DNA of 64,000 nucleotides, taken from the NCBI GenBank assembly GCA_021229015.1, contig CM037777.1:20706110-20770109 (forward strand), in the 5' to 3' direction. The first letter of the stretch is position 1; the number at the start of each line of letters is the position of its first letter. The notes beneath the pieces are model-generated. The model did no database searches and was not told the origin of the DNA. It was given only the letters and a program-made list of their open reading frames with translations. The stretch is from Solen grandis. Taxonomy: Eukaryota; Mollusca; Bivalvia; Adapedonta; Solenidae. This document shows positions 36,060-46,711 of the stretch, in pieces. The position numbers and the translations under genes were made by a program.

Positions 36060-36143
36060 GATAAGCGGATGTGTATATCATACATAATTAGTATGTAGAC
36101 GGATAACAATGGTGTACGGGGGGGGGGGGGGGGGGGGGGGGGG
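35912..36143. repeat. Duplicated GT-microsatellite unit and poly-G tract
   Basis: A GT run followed by GGATAAGCGGATGTGTATATC and CATACATAATTAGTATGTAG occurs twice (about 35912-36008 and 36024-36116), so the microsatellite and its flank were duplicated together. An uninterrupted G run (36118-36143) follows the second unit; in quadruplet terms it could form a G-quadruplex. Confidence 0.85.
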
Positions 36144-36330
36144 TAACGCACACTCCATCGACAGTATTTTAGTCATTTTGAGAGTCACTGCAGTATCACG
36201 TCGTAGACATGAGGCATGATACCACACCCAGACATATCATCCTGACACTGGGCAAACCAGTACTGGAATTCCTATTACATGCCAAGCATTGGAGCTACCA
36301 GTACCATTTATTTCTAACGGCTTGCCGGTA
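36144..36330 (-). repeat. SINE family A body
   Basis: CCATCGACAGTATTTTAGTC, ACTGCAGTATCACGTCGTAG and CAAACCAGTACTGGAATTCC match 7215-7420. Confidence 0.65.
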
Positions 36331-36469
36331 CAAATAATTGACACAACTGTAATATACTGTAATAGTGAAGACGTTGAGCACGACAAACATGATTATGGCG
36401 ATGATGCTGATGAGAAGTGGAGGAGGGGTGAACATAATGATGAAAATGTTTGTAACGGTCGATCATTTA

Positions 36470-36580
36470 CTGATCGAGGTTGGACCCCAAAGTGCGTTAG
36501 TATGTGACATATCAAAGCACTTTTGGGTCCATTTTCGGAGCTGACCCTAAAGTGCGTAAAACCGACCCCCAAATGCTCGG
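36470..36580. repeat. Cluster of AAAGTGCG words, right
   Basis: GACCCCAAAGTGCGTTAG, AAGCACTTTTGGGTCC and GACCCTAAAGTGCGTAAA in 100 bases. The words resemble those at 34995-35125 in inverted orientation, so the two clusters may be ends or copies of one element about 1.6 kb long. Confidence 0.5.
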
Positions 36581-36751
36581 AATTTCTCCCCTTGTGAATT
36601 CGCATTTGAACTGTATTTTGAATGGGGTATACCTTTAAAACATGGAAACATATCGAACGCCTATATGTAAAGTGATATAGAAACAGCAAAAAAGTAACAT
36701 ATTCTCAGTATGTTTCATCACACATGAATGATTTACATAAAATACAAGTTT

Positions 36752-36955
36752 AACATCTCTCAGCCCCTCACCGCTGTGGGTTCGAATTCCGGTAGGGACT
36801 TCGGATTTTTCATGTGAGGAAGCCTTCCAGCTGGCTTGCGGTAGGTCGGTGGTTCTACCCGGGTACCTCTGTGTACTCGGGGTCTTCCTCCACCTGTAAT
36901 TAGCTGGACGTCGCTATATGATTGAAATACTATCGCAGAGACGGTAAACCCCAAT
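36752..36955 (+). repeat. SINE family B, 5'-truncated
   Basis: Begins inside the tRNA-like head (TCAGCCCCTCACCGCTGTGG, GGTTCGAATTCC B box) and continues through CATGTGAGGAAGCCTTCCAG and GGTCGGTGGTTCTACCCGGG to TCGCTATATGATTG and ACGGTAAACC. Matches 38815-39052 on the other strand. Confidence 0.8.
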
Positions 36956-37714
36956 ACAACAACAACAAGTTTATTTTTAATAGCATTTCTTTGATCACAT
37001 TTATGATATGCTTAACTGTTTTTTATACTAAAATGTCATTGCCACAGTATATGCACTTTTCAAGGTTTTAGCAGGGAAATTTCCATTTAATGACAGCGTC
37101 AATTGCTCAAGAACTGTATCAATAACAAAACCATGACTGTGTTCTTTTGTGTAAACCAGGTCAACAATTGGTGACCTATTTTTAGAGTGTTGCTATTGGA
37201 TAGCTGACATATGAGAGTAAGAATGCATCTTTTAAAACTGAAAAGGTCTGTTGTTAATATGCACTCTATCATTTATAATGTGCAATTTTATACTGCATCT
37301 TTTTTCTTCTACTTATTCAATATACAAAAAGGATATTAAAAGGCATGGAGTGACTACGGAGGCAATAAATATTGAACACAATACTGACTTACTCCTTCTT
37401 TTTTCACATTCTGCTTACGAGCAATGTTTTATGTTGACTTCACATGCAGATAAATAAGCATTCAAAACAAACTGACTCTCTCTTTTAAGTAAAAAACGAT
37501 TTTAAGATCTGGGTATATTGGAAATTAAGTCAGAATAATTCAACTATTCATGAAGTCTTAGATAATCAGACATGTCGTAATGTTCTGTTTACAAAAGCAA
37601 TTCGACAAGCAAACTTTGAAAACAATGCATATTATATATATATATTACAATCCTTTCCTATGCCTTATGGTATAATATTGAAAGAAAAAGTGGGGGTGAA
37701 ACACCTTTCAGCTG

Positions 37715-38161
37715 TCACTGTTTCTTAATCGTCTGGCCAGAGGCTAGTTTGATCAACTGTTCGCCTTTCAATGAGTAATAATTGACATCTGATGTCTCGG
37801 TTTCGTTTTCCGCCCCACACTGCTTGTAGAACCCACTTGCTGCCTCATTCCAGCCGAAACATGCCCAATTCATTGTGCGACATTTCTTCTCCATTGCCTT
37901 CCTTGCTACTTCCGCCATTAGACGGGTTCCTACTTTCAATTTCCGGTATTGCGGTTTCACGTTTATTTGTTGCAGATGCATGTAGAACCCATCAGATGGA
38001 TTGAGAGAAAGAGCGTACAAAGCATACCCCATGATTTGCCTTTTGCTGGTTTGCTCTGCTATGATGCAGTTCATATTTTTTTCTGGACCAAAGATGCACT
38101 GTTGGAGGTCCTCTATCCCGGAGTATGGCGTCACATTTTTATACATGGATGCCGCTATATC
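37715..38161 (-). CDS. Spermidine/spermine N-acetyltransferase-like (copy B), exon 2
   Basis: Paralog of copy A, 148 codons plus stop; with exon 1 it is 171 residues, the length of human SAT1. Acceptor is a T-rich tract ending TTTTCAAG. Blocks: CIIAEQTSKRQIMGYALYAL, VKPQYRKLKVGTRLMAEVAR and SGFYKQCGAE with the Y140-equivalent Tyr kept. The stretch equivalent to SAT1 YLEDFF reads MHLQQINV, so the acidic pair E92-D93 of SAT1 (implicated in polyamine binding) is replaced by two Gln. Substrate preference may therefore differ from copy A. Its first exon is 18.6 kb upstream. Confidence 0.87.
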   Translation of the reverse strand, partial: DIAASMYKNVTPYSGIEDLQQCIFGPEKNMNCIIAEQTSKRQIMGYALYALSLNPSDGFYMHLQQINVKPQYRKLKVGTRLMAEVARKAMEKKCRTMNWACFGWNEAASGFYKQCGAENETETSDVNYYSLKGEQLIKLASGQTIKKQ

Positions 38162-38814
38162 CTTGAAAAAAAAATCAAAAATCACTATCATGGCATTTTA
38201 TTTTTCAGAAACGTTTTATAATCACATAACATACTACATTTTGTAGCTCGAAAATCAACCTTATCTTATGTTAAGTTACTGGAAGGATGTCGAATATTGC
38301 GAGATGCAACTAGATCTACCATGAAAATAGATCAGTTCACCAGAGGATCGGCAATACTCGGTATAATTCGCTGATCTAAATTGACCAATCAGTGACTGGG
38401 AAAAGATCTTAAACGTATGTTTATTTCCCATTGAACAAAGTGTGAATAGATTATGTGTTCAGAAAGTCTCATTTCGGAGTAAAATGACCTATATAATCAA
38501 TAAGCAATTCAAATAAGCGTATGAAGGAAATCTCGTATAACCTCGGCGACATCGCGATAATGTGAGAAAAAGCCGGTGCGCTTGTACTTTCGAAATTCTG
38601 CACGCTGTACACGGAGTTGTGTTCCGACACCATTCGAAATGGGTAAACACCATTCCGCCTATCTTTATCCATCAAGTGTTTGCAATGTAAAAAAAAAACA
38701 GTCAAAAACTACGATGATCATCTACAGCATAAGTGCACGTGAAGAGCATGGTATATGGTCCTAAGACAACTTCATAGCTGACTGTAAGCTACTGATATAG
38801 GTGAATTAATGACT

Positions 38815-39052
38815 TGACTAGACTTTACCGTCGCTTCGACTTCAGTCATATAGCGACGTCCAGCTAATTACAGGTGGAGGAAGACCCCGATTTCACGAAG
38901 GCATCCGGGTAGAACCACCGACCTACCGCAAGCCAGCTGGAAGGCTTCCTCACATGAAAATCCGAATTACCCTGCCGGGATTCGAACCCACGCAGTGAGG
39001 GGCTGAGTGAGTGTTAAAGTCAGCGACTTTACCCTCTCGGCCACGGAGGCCC
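38815..39052 (-). repeat. SINE family B, near full length
   Basis: On the minus strand it starts GGCCTCCGTGGCCGAGAGGG (tRNA-Ser/Leu-like A box), has GGGTTCGAATCCC (B box), and runs through the GAGGAAGCCTTCCAGC and TAGCTGGACGTCGCTATATG body to GCGACGGTAAAG. This is the best reference copy of the family in the window. Confidence 0.85.
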
Positions 39053-39310
39053 CGAAATAATGACTGTTTAAATCCGAGAGTAATTAATATAAGGCCCTTA
39101 CGATTGATTAAGGACAGGAAGGGAAATTTATCAGAAAGAAAATAGTTCAATTAATGAAAAAAGACAATCTTTGCCGATACTTCGGCATATATTGTCTTTA
39201 TGACGAAACGTGAAAATAATGTTCCAATGTTTATGTATGTACTGACGCATGATTTTCAAAATGTATTTTTCCTCTTCATAACGGCAATTTTTTGTAAGGA
39301 GTGACTTTAT

Positions 39311-39427
<117 letters not shown>

Positions 39428-39447
39428 ATTAGTATAAGCATATATTC

Positions 39448-39653
39448 CGGTCCCGGTTGCCGTATGGTTAGAATGTCCGCCCTGGAATCGGGAGGTCGTG
39501 GGTTTGATCTCCGGCTGCGACATACCAAAGTCGTAAAAAAAAGTACTGGTACAGATCCCTTGCTTGTCGCTCAGCATTTGAAGGTATTTCCAGCTGTCAT
39601 AATAGGGTGACTGGGTGTCTGCAGTGTGGCAGCACTTCATCTGAATGAACGCC
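39448..39653 (+). repeat. SINE family A with tRNA head
   Basis: Head: GTTGCCGTATGGTTAGAATG (A box) and GTGGGTTTGATCTCC (B box), then CGACATACC. Body: CTTGCTTGTCGCTCAGCATT and GTCTGCAGTGTGGCAGCAC, the complement of the 7215-7420 body. It shows that head and body belong to one family. Its tail is interrupted by the small fold-back below. Confidence 0.75.
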
Positions 39654-39751
39654 ATGCCCCCGCAGGGGCCTTAGACCTTGCGGGTCGAGGTCATTTGAAG
39701 GTCAATGTCACCTTGCGGATTGAGTTGATCAAGGTGCATATGCGGGGGCAT
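39654..39751. mobile_element. 98-bp fold-back element
   Basis: ATGCCCCCGCA (39654-39664) and TGCGGGGGCAT (39741-39751) are perfect 11-bp inverted repeats around a short GGTCAAGGT-like interior. It abuts the SINE tail. A MITE is likely; target duplication unclear. Confidence 0.55.
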
Positions 39752-41821
39752 AAAAATAAATTATTGCTTTTGTTGTTGTTGTTATTTAGAATATGATAAC
39801 AAAAATTCACAGAGTCGGTCCACATTTTCTATCAGATATCGGACAATATATCAAGTAAATCAAGTATTTATTGAAATTAATTATTATATTGAAATAATAG
39901 ATATAAATATCACTGCGCAAATTCATGTTAAAAGGGCTGAATAATAGGACAAAAACACCATTATAATTTATTAATTTATTATAATTTATTTTACTTAAGT
40001 ATTATACAACCAGACAAAAATAACGAATCGCTGTATTAATCGGCGTTTTGCTATTGCTTAGCTGGTTACATTTAACTGGATTTTCCGCGGAATACACCTG
40101 CCCCTCTCTCGATCTGGTGCGAGAAAATACGATATTTCACTGCGTGGCTTATCATTGGGTTTAGGTATTTGATATTATCACGGTGTTGCAGCAATGATGT
40201 GCTTTGAGAAGCCTTTTGTTCGTGGATGGAGTCACGTGATACATATTTATGCGCCTAACATTGCTGTCGTCAAAAGTTATATCCATATATTTTAAGAATC
40301 ATTCTTTTTACCTTATTGCTATATGCAACAATTTTTTTTTCATATAAAAATATCCGCGGTTTTTTTATACTGCATTGTAAAAAACATTTTTAGAATATAA
40401 TCACTTTTCGAACTTTTTTGTTGTTTTCTAGGATCGAATAAAAAATAAATATTTAACAAATATTGAAACGACCGGCTGAAGGACAGAAGCTCTAACATTT
40501 TGTTCACCTTGATGGTGTGGCTCACGCCAAGTAATAATCAATCAAACAAATTTAATTCAAAGGGGTTCATTCAGATATTTTAGCTAAATAGATAGAAAGC
40601 CAAACAAATCGATATGATGTTATACATGAATGTAATTCAACGTGTGATAATGCAAGAATACTATTGAAATAGATTCTTCCTCTACTTTCTGATATACAAA
40701 AATGATAACGAATAAGTTCGGAAATAAAATAACTCAAGATAGATTATCCCCTTTGTTTAGTGTATATTGTTGCCACGTGCAGCACTTTGATACCATATCG
40801 ATTGTCAATTAAAAGATACTTCCTAAATGTTCTTTTTATGGAAATGCTGATTTGGCTAAATATTTTATATCTATCTATTAACTCGGCGCGGGAGAGGGTC
40901 TCCGTTGCTGAGTGGTTATTGTCACTAACTTATTTTTGGTAGCCTTCAACGCTCTGGGTTCGCTATAAACATCTAAATTACAGTTGAAAATGCTCGAAAA
41001 GAAAGTGGGTCTTTCTAACCGAGGTTTCGCAATAAGTGAGTACGCTTCAATCAAAGATTTTAATATAACATAAACAGGGGGGGGGGGGGGAATCGGGACC
41101 TTACAGAAGTGTTCCTTATAACCGAGTGTTCGCTTTATGCGAGCCCCCTATAAGTAAATACCACTGCATTCGCGTTTTATTGTTGCCGCGCGGCAAACGC
41201 AAGGCCAACGTACGCTAGGTGTATGGTCATCGTGAATTTCTCTACGGCCTGGCGTGTCAATTTGCTACAATAACCCCTTAAAATGGTTGTAACTCCGCGC
41301 TACATCAACCTCTACATCCCAAGGCCTAAAAAATATTTTTTTTTTGTTTCGGGCAACCCGACCCAACCTAGCGAAAACCTAGCAATCTTCCGTGGTTCAG
41401 GAATGACTCAAAAAACTAAAACAAGAAAAATATCATTACATTAAATCTGTACAAATTAAACATTTTTTTATATCAACGACGTTATTTTATCGAACAAAAC
41501 AATCGGCCATTCATTAACCACACAAACAGTTTTGTACCTTTTTCCTACTTCTGCTAATACGAGTGTACGGGGTGTCCTGGAAAGAACCTTTGCAACCAAC
41601 AGTAACTGTAAAATTTCGGACGTCGCTAATGACATACTACTCAGACTTTAAGTCACTGGAAACCATTTGTCCATGTGACTTTTTTTTTCCATTTATGTTT
41701 TTCGCAACTGAGTTGTCTTGTCTACAGTAAATCTGGGACTATTTTCTCGAGGAACCCGGAAATGGCACACCGGCCTTTCGTAAACAGTGAGAGACTAATC
41801 TGTAGAATAATAACATGACTG
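39752..41821. other. Intronic stretch, few recognisable elements
   Basis: Within the 18.6-kb intron of acetyltransferase copy B. It contains a SINE-B-like head at about 40895-40975 (GGTCTCCGTTGCTGAGTGGT, GGGTTCGC), a G13 run near 41078, and at 41010-41160 an interspersed repeat with ATAACCGAGTGTTCGCTTTA. No gene recognised. Confidence 0.5.
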
Positions 41822-43590
41822 TTGTTTACCTCACAAAGCGCCCTCTCCGAAAATAACCGCCATCAACAGAAAAAAGACTCTATGCTCGTAGCATGCTACA
41901 ATCAAAGTGTATATCTCAATCAAAGTGTGCATTTAAAAAACCAAAATGTTCAATTTAAACAGAGTGTTTATTTCAAAATAATACTTAATTCTCTTCAAAT
42001 CTCAACTCTCACCCAACTGAGCTTTCACCTACGATACACGAGGAGAGTGTACAGCCAGCCTGTTAGTCTGCATTTCTTTGCCAAGGTATACCTCCTACTA
42101 CTCAGTGGGATCATAGCCACGAACCCCAGCCCTGTTAAATATCCTTGTGGCTACTGCTCAAGCATCTTGCCTCAAACCACAGGGCCGTACTCTGTGAAGC
42201 CTCCTACAAAGTGTGGCACATTAGGTGTGCAGGAATCTCACCAAACCAGTACAGTGAACTAAACAACTCTCCTGAGCAATGGACGTGTCAACAATGAGCA
42301 AATTTCCACTTCTCCGATTCCTTTTTAAACCACTCACGTGCATCTTTGAATGAATCTCTCACAGAATCTCTCTCCAACTCAACAGTGGGCAGTTACCATG
42401 ACTTTTCTACATGTAGTGCATCCAGTGAGAATGATATGTTAATATATTTGATGAACTCCTAAAGTTCGAAAAAGTACCCCAAAAAGGTTAAATAGTCTCA
42501 GGAACAAAGTGTGCAGTTTTTATGATATTCTCATAAATGAACATGTAGACTTTCTCTTTTTATTAGAAACAAAATTAGATAAACGTTTCCCGGACGCCCA
42601 ATTTGCTGTCGATAGTTTCCACTTTTGGAGAGAGGACAGAAACGCCCACGGAAGAGGGGTTGCGGCCTTCATAAGATCTGATATAGCAGGTGAAAGAAAA
42701 AGTGACTGTAATTTTCCTCAGTTGAATCAATAAATGTTGGGATTAGGCTTAATAGGTCAAAGTGGTTAATCTGTGGTGCTTACAAGCCACCCTCAGTAAA
42801 GAACACAGCCTTTGAAGAAGACTGAAGCAAATATTTCGAAAAAAAGGTTCACTAATTATAAAAATATTCTAATTTTAGGAGATACGAATTTTAATATGTT
42901 AGATCTTGATAGATCTCAATCTCTAAGGCATGTATGTGATATATTTAGCTTAAATAACCTTGTCCATAAGCTAACACGCAATAGTGAACCATCCCTTGCT
43001 AATGTCATTTTAACAAGTAACTAAACAAATATTTGAAATGTATTTAATTTCTGTGGTCTCAGTGATGTACATAATTTTTATTGGTTTTCAACTTCAAATT
43101 TATGCCTTCAAAACCAAAATACTGTTCATGCAGAAGTTTGGCATTTTGCAGCGAGTTGAATACAAAAAAAATGAAAGTATACAGAAAAGAGCCTTAAGAT
43201 TTATTTATAATGACTATGAATCGAAGTACGAGACATTAGAGAAGTCAGGATTACCCACTCTTAAAATCAGACGTTTGCGAACTATAGCCATAGAAAGCTT
43301 TAGAATCTTTCATAAAAAAAAATTCCTTTTCATCTACATGACCTCTTAAATATAAAAGAACATTTTACTAAAACAGTGGAAATCCCACAATCAAGGACCA
43401 GTAAATATAGTTTAAGCCCTTTCCACTCCAGTGCAGCCATGCTATGGAACACATTACCCCAACATTTTCGGGATGAGATATACTACCATCAGTTCCAAAG
43501 CCTGGTTGCAAGCTGGAACGGGAGAGCTGCCGTTGTTCAGCTTGCTATCAGTGTTAACCCCTGCCGACTACTGCATGTATACTGAGTTTT
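41822..43590 (+). mobile_element. Degenerate non-LTR retrotransposon (LINE), RT core deleted
   Basis: Three collinear pieces. 41822-42262 contains an ORF1-like region with a decayed Cys-rich finger (YPCGYCSSIL). 42490-43021 encodes the endonuclease: FLFLLETKLDKRFPDAQF, REDRNAHGRGVAAFIRSDI, and ILILGDTNFNMLDLDRSQSL. 43110-43585 encodes the C-terminal tail: SIQKRALRFIYNDYESKYET, LPTLKIRRLRTIAIESFRIF, and LSPFHSSAAMLWNTLPQHFR. The reverse-transcriptase palm with its YADD-type motif, which should lie between the last two, is missing: only about 100 bases separate them. Several stops and frameshifts make it inactive. I do not assign a clade. Confidence 0.8.
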
Positions 43591-44171
43591 TAGTCCCCTA
43601 CCGGTGTCTGTCTGTCCGGATGTCCGGAAATATGGAATCCGCGATAACTTAATCAAAGCGCCGAAGGCACTGATAGACTGTCGGCGGGTTGGTTGTGGTG
43701 AGCAGCAAGAGCGCTAGATTGTAACCAAAATAGGTTATATGCTGGATTCTAATCTGTTTATAAAGGAGGGTATGTGGTCAGTATCAGTTTTTCAGTTGTC
43801 AGATAAGAAACAAGAAAAGATAGTTTTCATTTTTTTTATTAAACATTAGAACACGATAATCAAAATTAAAAACATACATCTAAACTATATATTGAACAAG
43901 AGCTGTCAGAGTACAGAACGCTCGTCTATGGAATTGACTTCAAATGCCCTAAATATAAAATAGTAAAAATGATAAACCTTGATATTCTGACCCTTTATAT
44001 TTATGAAGTCTAAAATCAATCCCATGACTATGATGATGATGATGAACAGAAGCAACGACTAACTAACGTAATCTAGAATATTGACTCGAGCACACCCTTC
44101 CCAGTTGTTTGTTTGTTTGTTGGGTTTAAGTCCCACCGCCCTTCCCGGTTGATAAGGAGTGAAGAAGGCCC
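43591..44171. other. Intronic repeat fragments
   Basis: GTCTGTCTGTCCGGATGTCCGG (43603-43624) resembles the start of the repeat at 55431. An AATCAAAGCGCC word at 43651 also recurs at 52892 with similar flanks. A GAT run is at 44028-44044. No gene. Confidence 0.45.
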
Positions 44172-44194
44172 TTAAGGTAGCGACACTGGGTAAT
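44172..44194 (+). repeat. Solo end related to the TTAA-flanked element
   Basis: TTAAGGTAGCGACACTGGGT differs by one base from the end of the 1550-bp element at 45111. No matching right end is visible between here and 45111, so it is an older, decayed or solo copy. Confidence 0.55.
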
Positions 44195-44429
44195 GGACAA
44201 CTATCAAATTTACTGGTTTTGAATAACCTGAGTATAAACATAGTTAGTACAAAAGTTATACCCCTATCTTATGTCAAGATATCTGTTCTCAGAGTCGACA
44301 AATTATAATTAGTACCTTTGTTATTCCCCATATTGCACACATTTTTCGAAAATTTCGGACAGCGATATCTAAGTCATTTTTTCACTAAATAACTTCGTTT
44401 TTGTATTAAACTGTATCTATACAAATGAA

Positions 44430-44586
44430 CTAGTGATCCGTGTCTCAAATTTCTTTTAAAATTTTCTGTTCAAAAGTTATTTAACTTAACTTTTTATTTT
44501 CGCTTCGAAACACGCCGCTCGTCAATTAATTAGCCATTGTAACAAAACTAAAACAAATATCGAAAAACTGAGACACGGATCACTAG
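44430..44586. mobile_element. 157-bp MITE with 18-bp inverted repeats
   Basis: CTAGTGATCCGTGTCTCA (44430-44447) and TGAGACACGGATCACTAG (44569-44586) are perfect inverted repeats. The interior is AT-rich and non-coding. Flanks AAATGAA and ATGGATC show no clear target duplication. Confidence 0.75.
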
Positions 44587-45110
44587 ATGGATCAAAGACC
44601 TTCCGACAGACGAAAACCGTTTTGAAATCGGACAACAATCAACTTTGTAATCACTGTCCAAACACCCCCACTACAAGCTAATTCCAGTGTGTGGAAAATT
44701 AGCTTGAAAGATAAAACGATCAAAATGTGCTAATTAAATGGGATTATCGCATAACTGTTCAGCCTTAATTAAATTCTTTTTGCTCAGTAGTTTAGCTGTT
44801 TGATACATCGTCCATTATTCACACTTTCCGAACATATAAGTACCTAAACTTTTGGTTTACATCCCATAAAGTCATCTAGTGTCATAGTGCACACGGCATA
44901 TAACACATAAAAAGTCACGTGACTATCTTCAAGCGTCGAGATAAGGGGCCCCACACAGGGAAATAATGGATACCGAAGCCGCACTAAGCCGAGCAGTCGT
45001 AGGGGCACGGTATGATTGAAATGTGTTTTTTGCATTTATTAATTACATATACCGTATTTTATTATTTGATATCATGCCTGTTTCAATATGATACATAATT
45101 AGGGTTTTGG

Positions 45111-46668
45111 TTAAGGTAGCGACATTGGGTAATAACGGTAAAATGCATCAAAATGGGTTTTTAACGGAATAAAATACTTCACACCTTCTTCTAATGATCT
45201 TTCAACCGGTCATTACCATTGTATCTTTTCAATAGTATTTAATATACTCAACATCTTAAAGTATTTGTCCTTTTAAAATAACTTATTTTTTTTTTCATTA
45301 CACTAATTTATATGATTTTTTTGGTTAAACTTTGCGAAAATAAGGCTTTTGTTTATTTCATTTTTATTGATTTATCATTATGATACAAGATCTATTTAAA
45401 CTGCAAAAAATTATAAGATGTAATCTGGAGTGTGTAAGCTTACTAGTACTAAAAGAGGTCATATTACAAGCATAACATTCTCTTGTCTCGCAAGTATGTA
45501 TTGAGATTATTCAGACAGATTCTGGGTTGGTTTGCATATTTATAGCACCAATGTGTACATTTCATTCCTGAAACGCATCGGAACAATATTATCGTAATAT
45601 CACGAGAGGTATTGTTCACACTAGTACACTAGTGCATATAAAACAAAGTGTTTCGAGGCCCAAGACTGTTTTACACAAAATTCATTTTATATATCTACTG
45701 GTGGCAGCTGTACGATCTAAAATATGTGTTCAGCTTGGCAAACGCAGCAGTAATAGATTCAAATCATTATCACAAATTAAAAAAAATCGTGAAATTAGGA
45801 TAAAATCTGAAACCGTTAAATGCGATTCCCGCTTCAACATTAAAAGAAAATGATTGATTTTTTAAATTACTTTATGGGCATGGTCCGTAATAGTTTGTCG
45901 AAAAGGCCTTTGTCATTGTAAAATTATTGCGCGTGTATGACGGCTACACGCGGTCTCTTAGAGACCCAAATAGTAACAAATTCGAGGCCCGTTAGTTGTC
46001 AACATGTAGCCAGTTACACTGGAGACAGGAAGTCTATTACGTAATATACTAGGTGACAGCTCGGGTCCCGAGTCCAGTAAACTGTGTGATATATGACCAA
46101 ACGGCACACGGTAATAAAAGCACACGTGCAGTACACACAGGAAACCAGTTTTCAGGGGACACTGATTAACCCGACCCAGACAAATCAAGTCATAATCTAT
46201 AGGGATTTTATACGAAATCGTCTCTAAGCTACCGGTCCTTGCTTTTTATCATACTGCACTATAAGTTAACAAACTATTCTTAGTTTCATTTATTACAATA
46301 TGAACTTTACTCTTTTTATTTCTTTTATTTCCCATATTTACTTCAGGTGATAATAAACATTAACCTGCTGCTATAGTAACTGATAGTTATTTGACAAACG
46401 ACAAACTAATATCTTCCTAGCGTATAAACTGATTTCCCTACACGGCGCCTCTGAAAGCCCCGCCTACTCGACGTCACGTGATCGAAATAGCGGACTGCTT
46501 TTTCGGCTATATGGGGTCTGGTTATTCAGGGCCATAAATCGCATATTTTAAAGTGAGATATTGGATTTTTGTTTTCACAGATCATTAGAAGAAGGTGTGA
46601 AGTATTTTATTCCGTTAAAAACCCATTTTGATGCATTTTACCGTTATTACCCAATGTCGCTACCTTAA
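45111..46668. mobile_element. TTAA-flanked DNA element with perfect 86-bp inverted repeats
   Basis: The 86-base arms 45115-45200 and 46579-46664 are exact reverse complements, starting GGTAGCGACATTGGGTAATA. Each outer end is followed by TTAA (45111-45114 and 46665-46668), the target duplication used by piggyBac-type transposases. The 1378-bp interior holds no transposase: the longest frame (45632-45853) is basic but without domains. It is therefore a non-autonomous element mobilised in trans. Zero divergence between arms argues for recent movement. The TIR terminus does not begin with the CCC typical of canonical piggyBac, so the superfamily is inference from TTAA. Confidence 0.85.
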
Positions 46669-46685
46669 TGGCACGTGTCAATACC

Positions 46686-46711
46686 ACACACACACACACA
46701 CACACACACAA
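46686..46711. repeat. CA microsatellite
   Basis: About 13 CA dinucleotides, 20 bases outside the right end of the TTAA element. Confidence 0.9.

Larger units (their letters stand above)
34821..37714. other. Repeat-rich spacer between the two acetyltransferase genes
   Basis: Contains the promoter side of copy A and the 3' side of copy B. It is dominated by microsatellites, SINEs and AAAGTGCG clusters listed separately. No gene recognised; a TCA/CAT repeat lies at about 35443-35473. Confidence 0.5.

Noticed and set aside
35903..36151. Pro/His/Thr-rich 82-codon protein
   Set aside because: It is translation of GT and G microsatellites.
36760..36954. 64-codon minus-strand protein
   Set aside because: It is the antisense translation of a SINE family B copy.
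38001..38246. Plus-strand frames over acetyltransferase exons
   Set aside because: Antisense shadows of the GNAT exon 2 (also 37792-38004 and 37949-38221).
45632..45853. Transposase of the TTAA element
   Set aside because: Only 73 codons, basic, with no DDD/E-type motif; the element is better read as non-autonomous.
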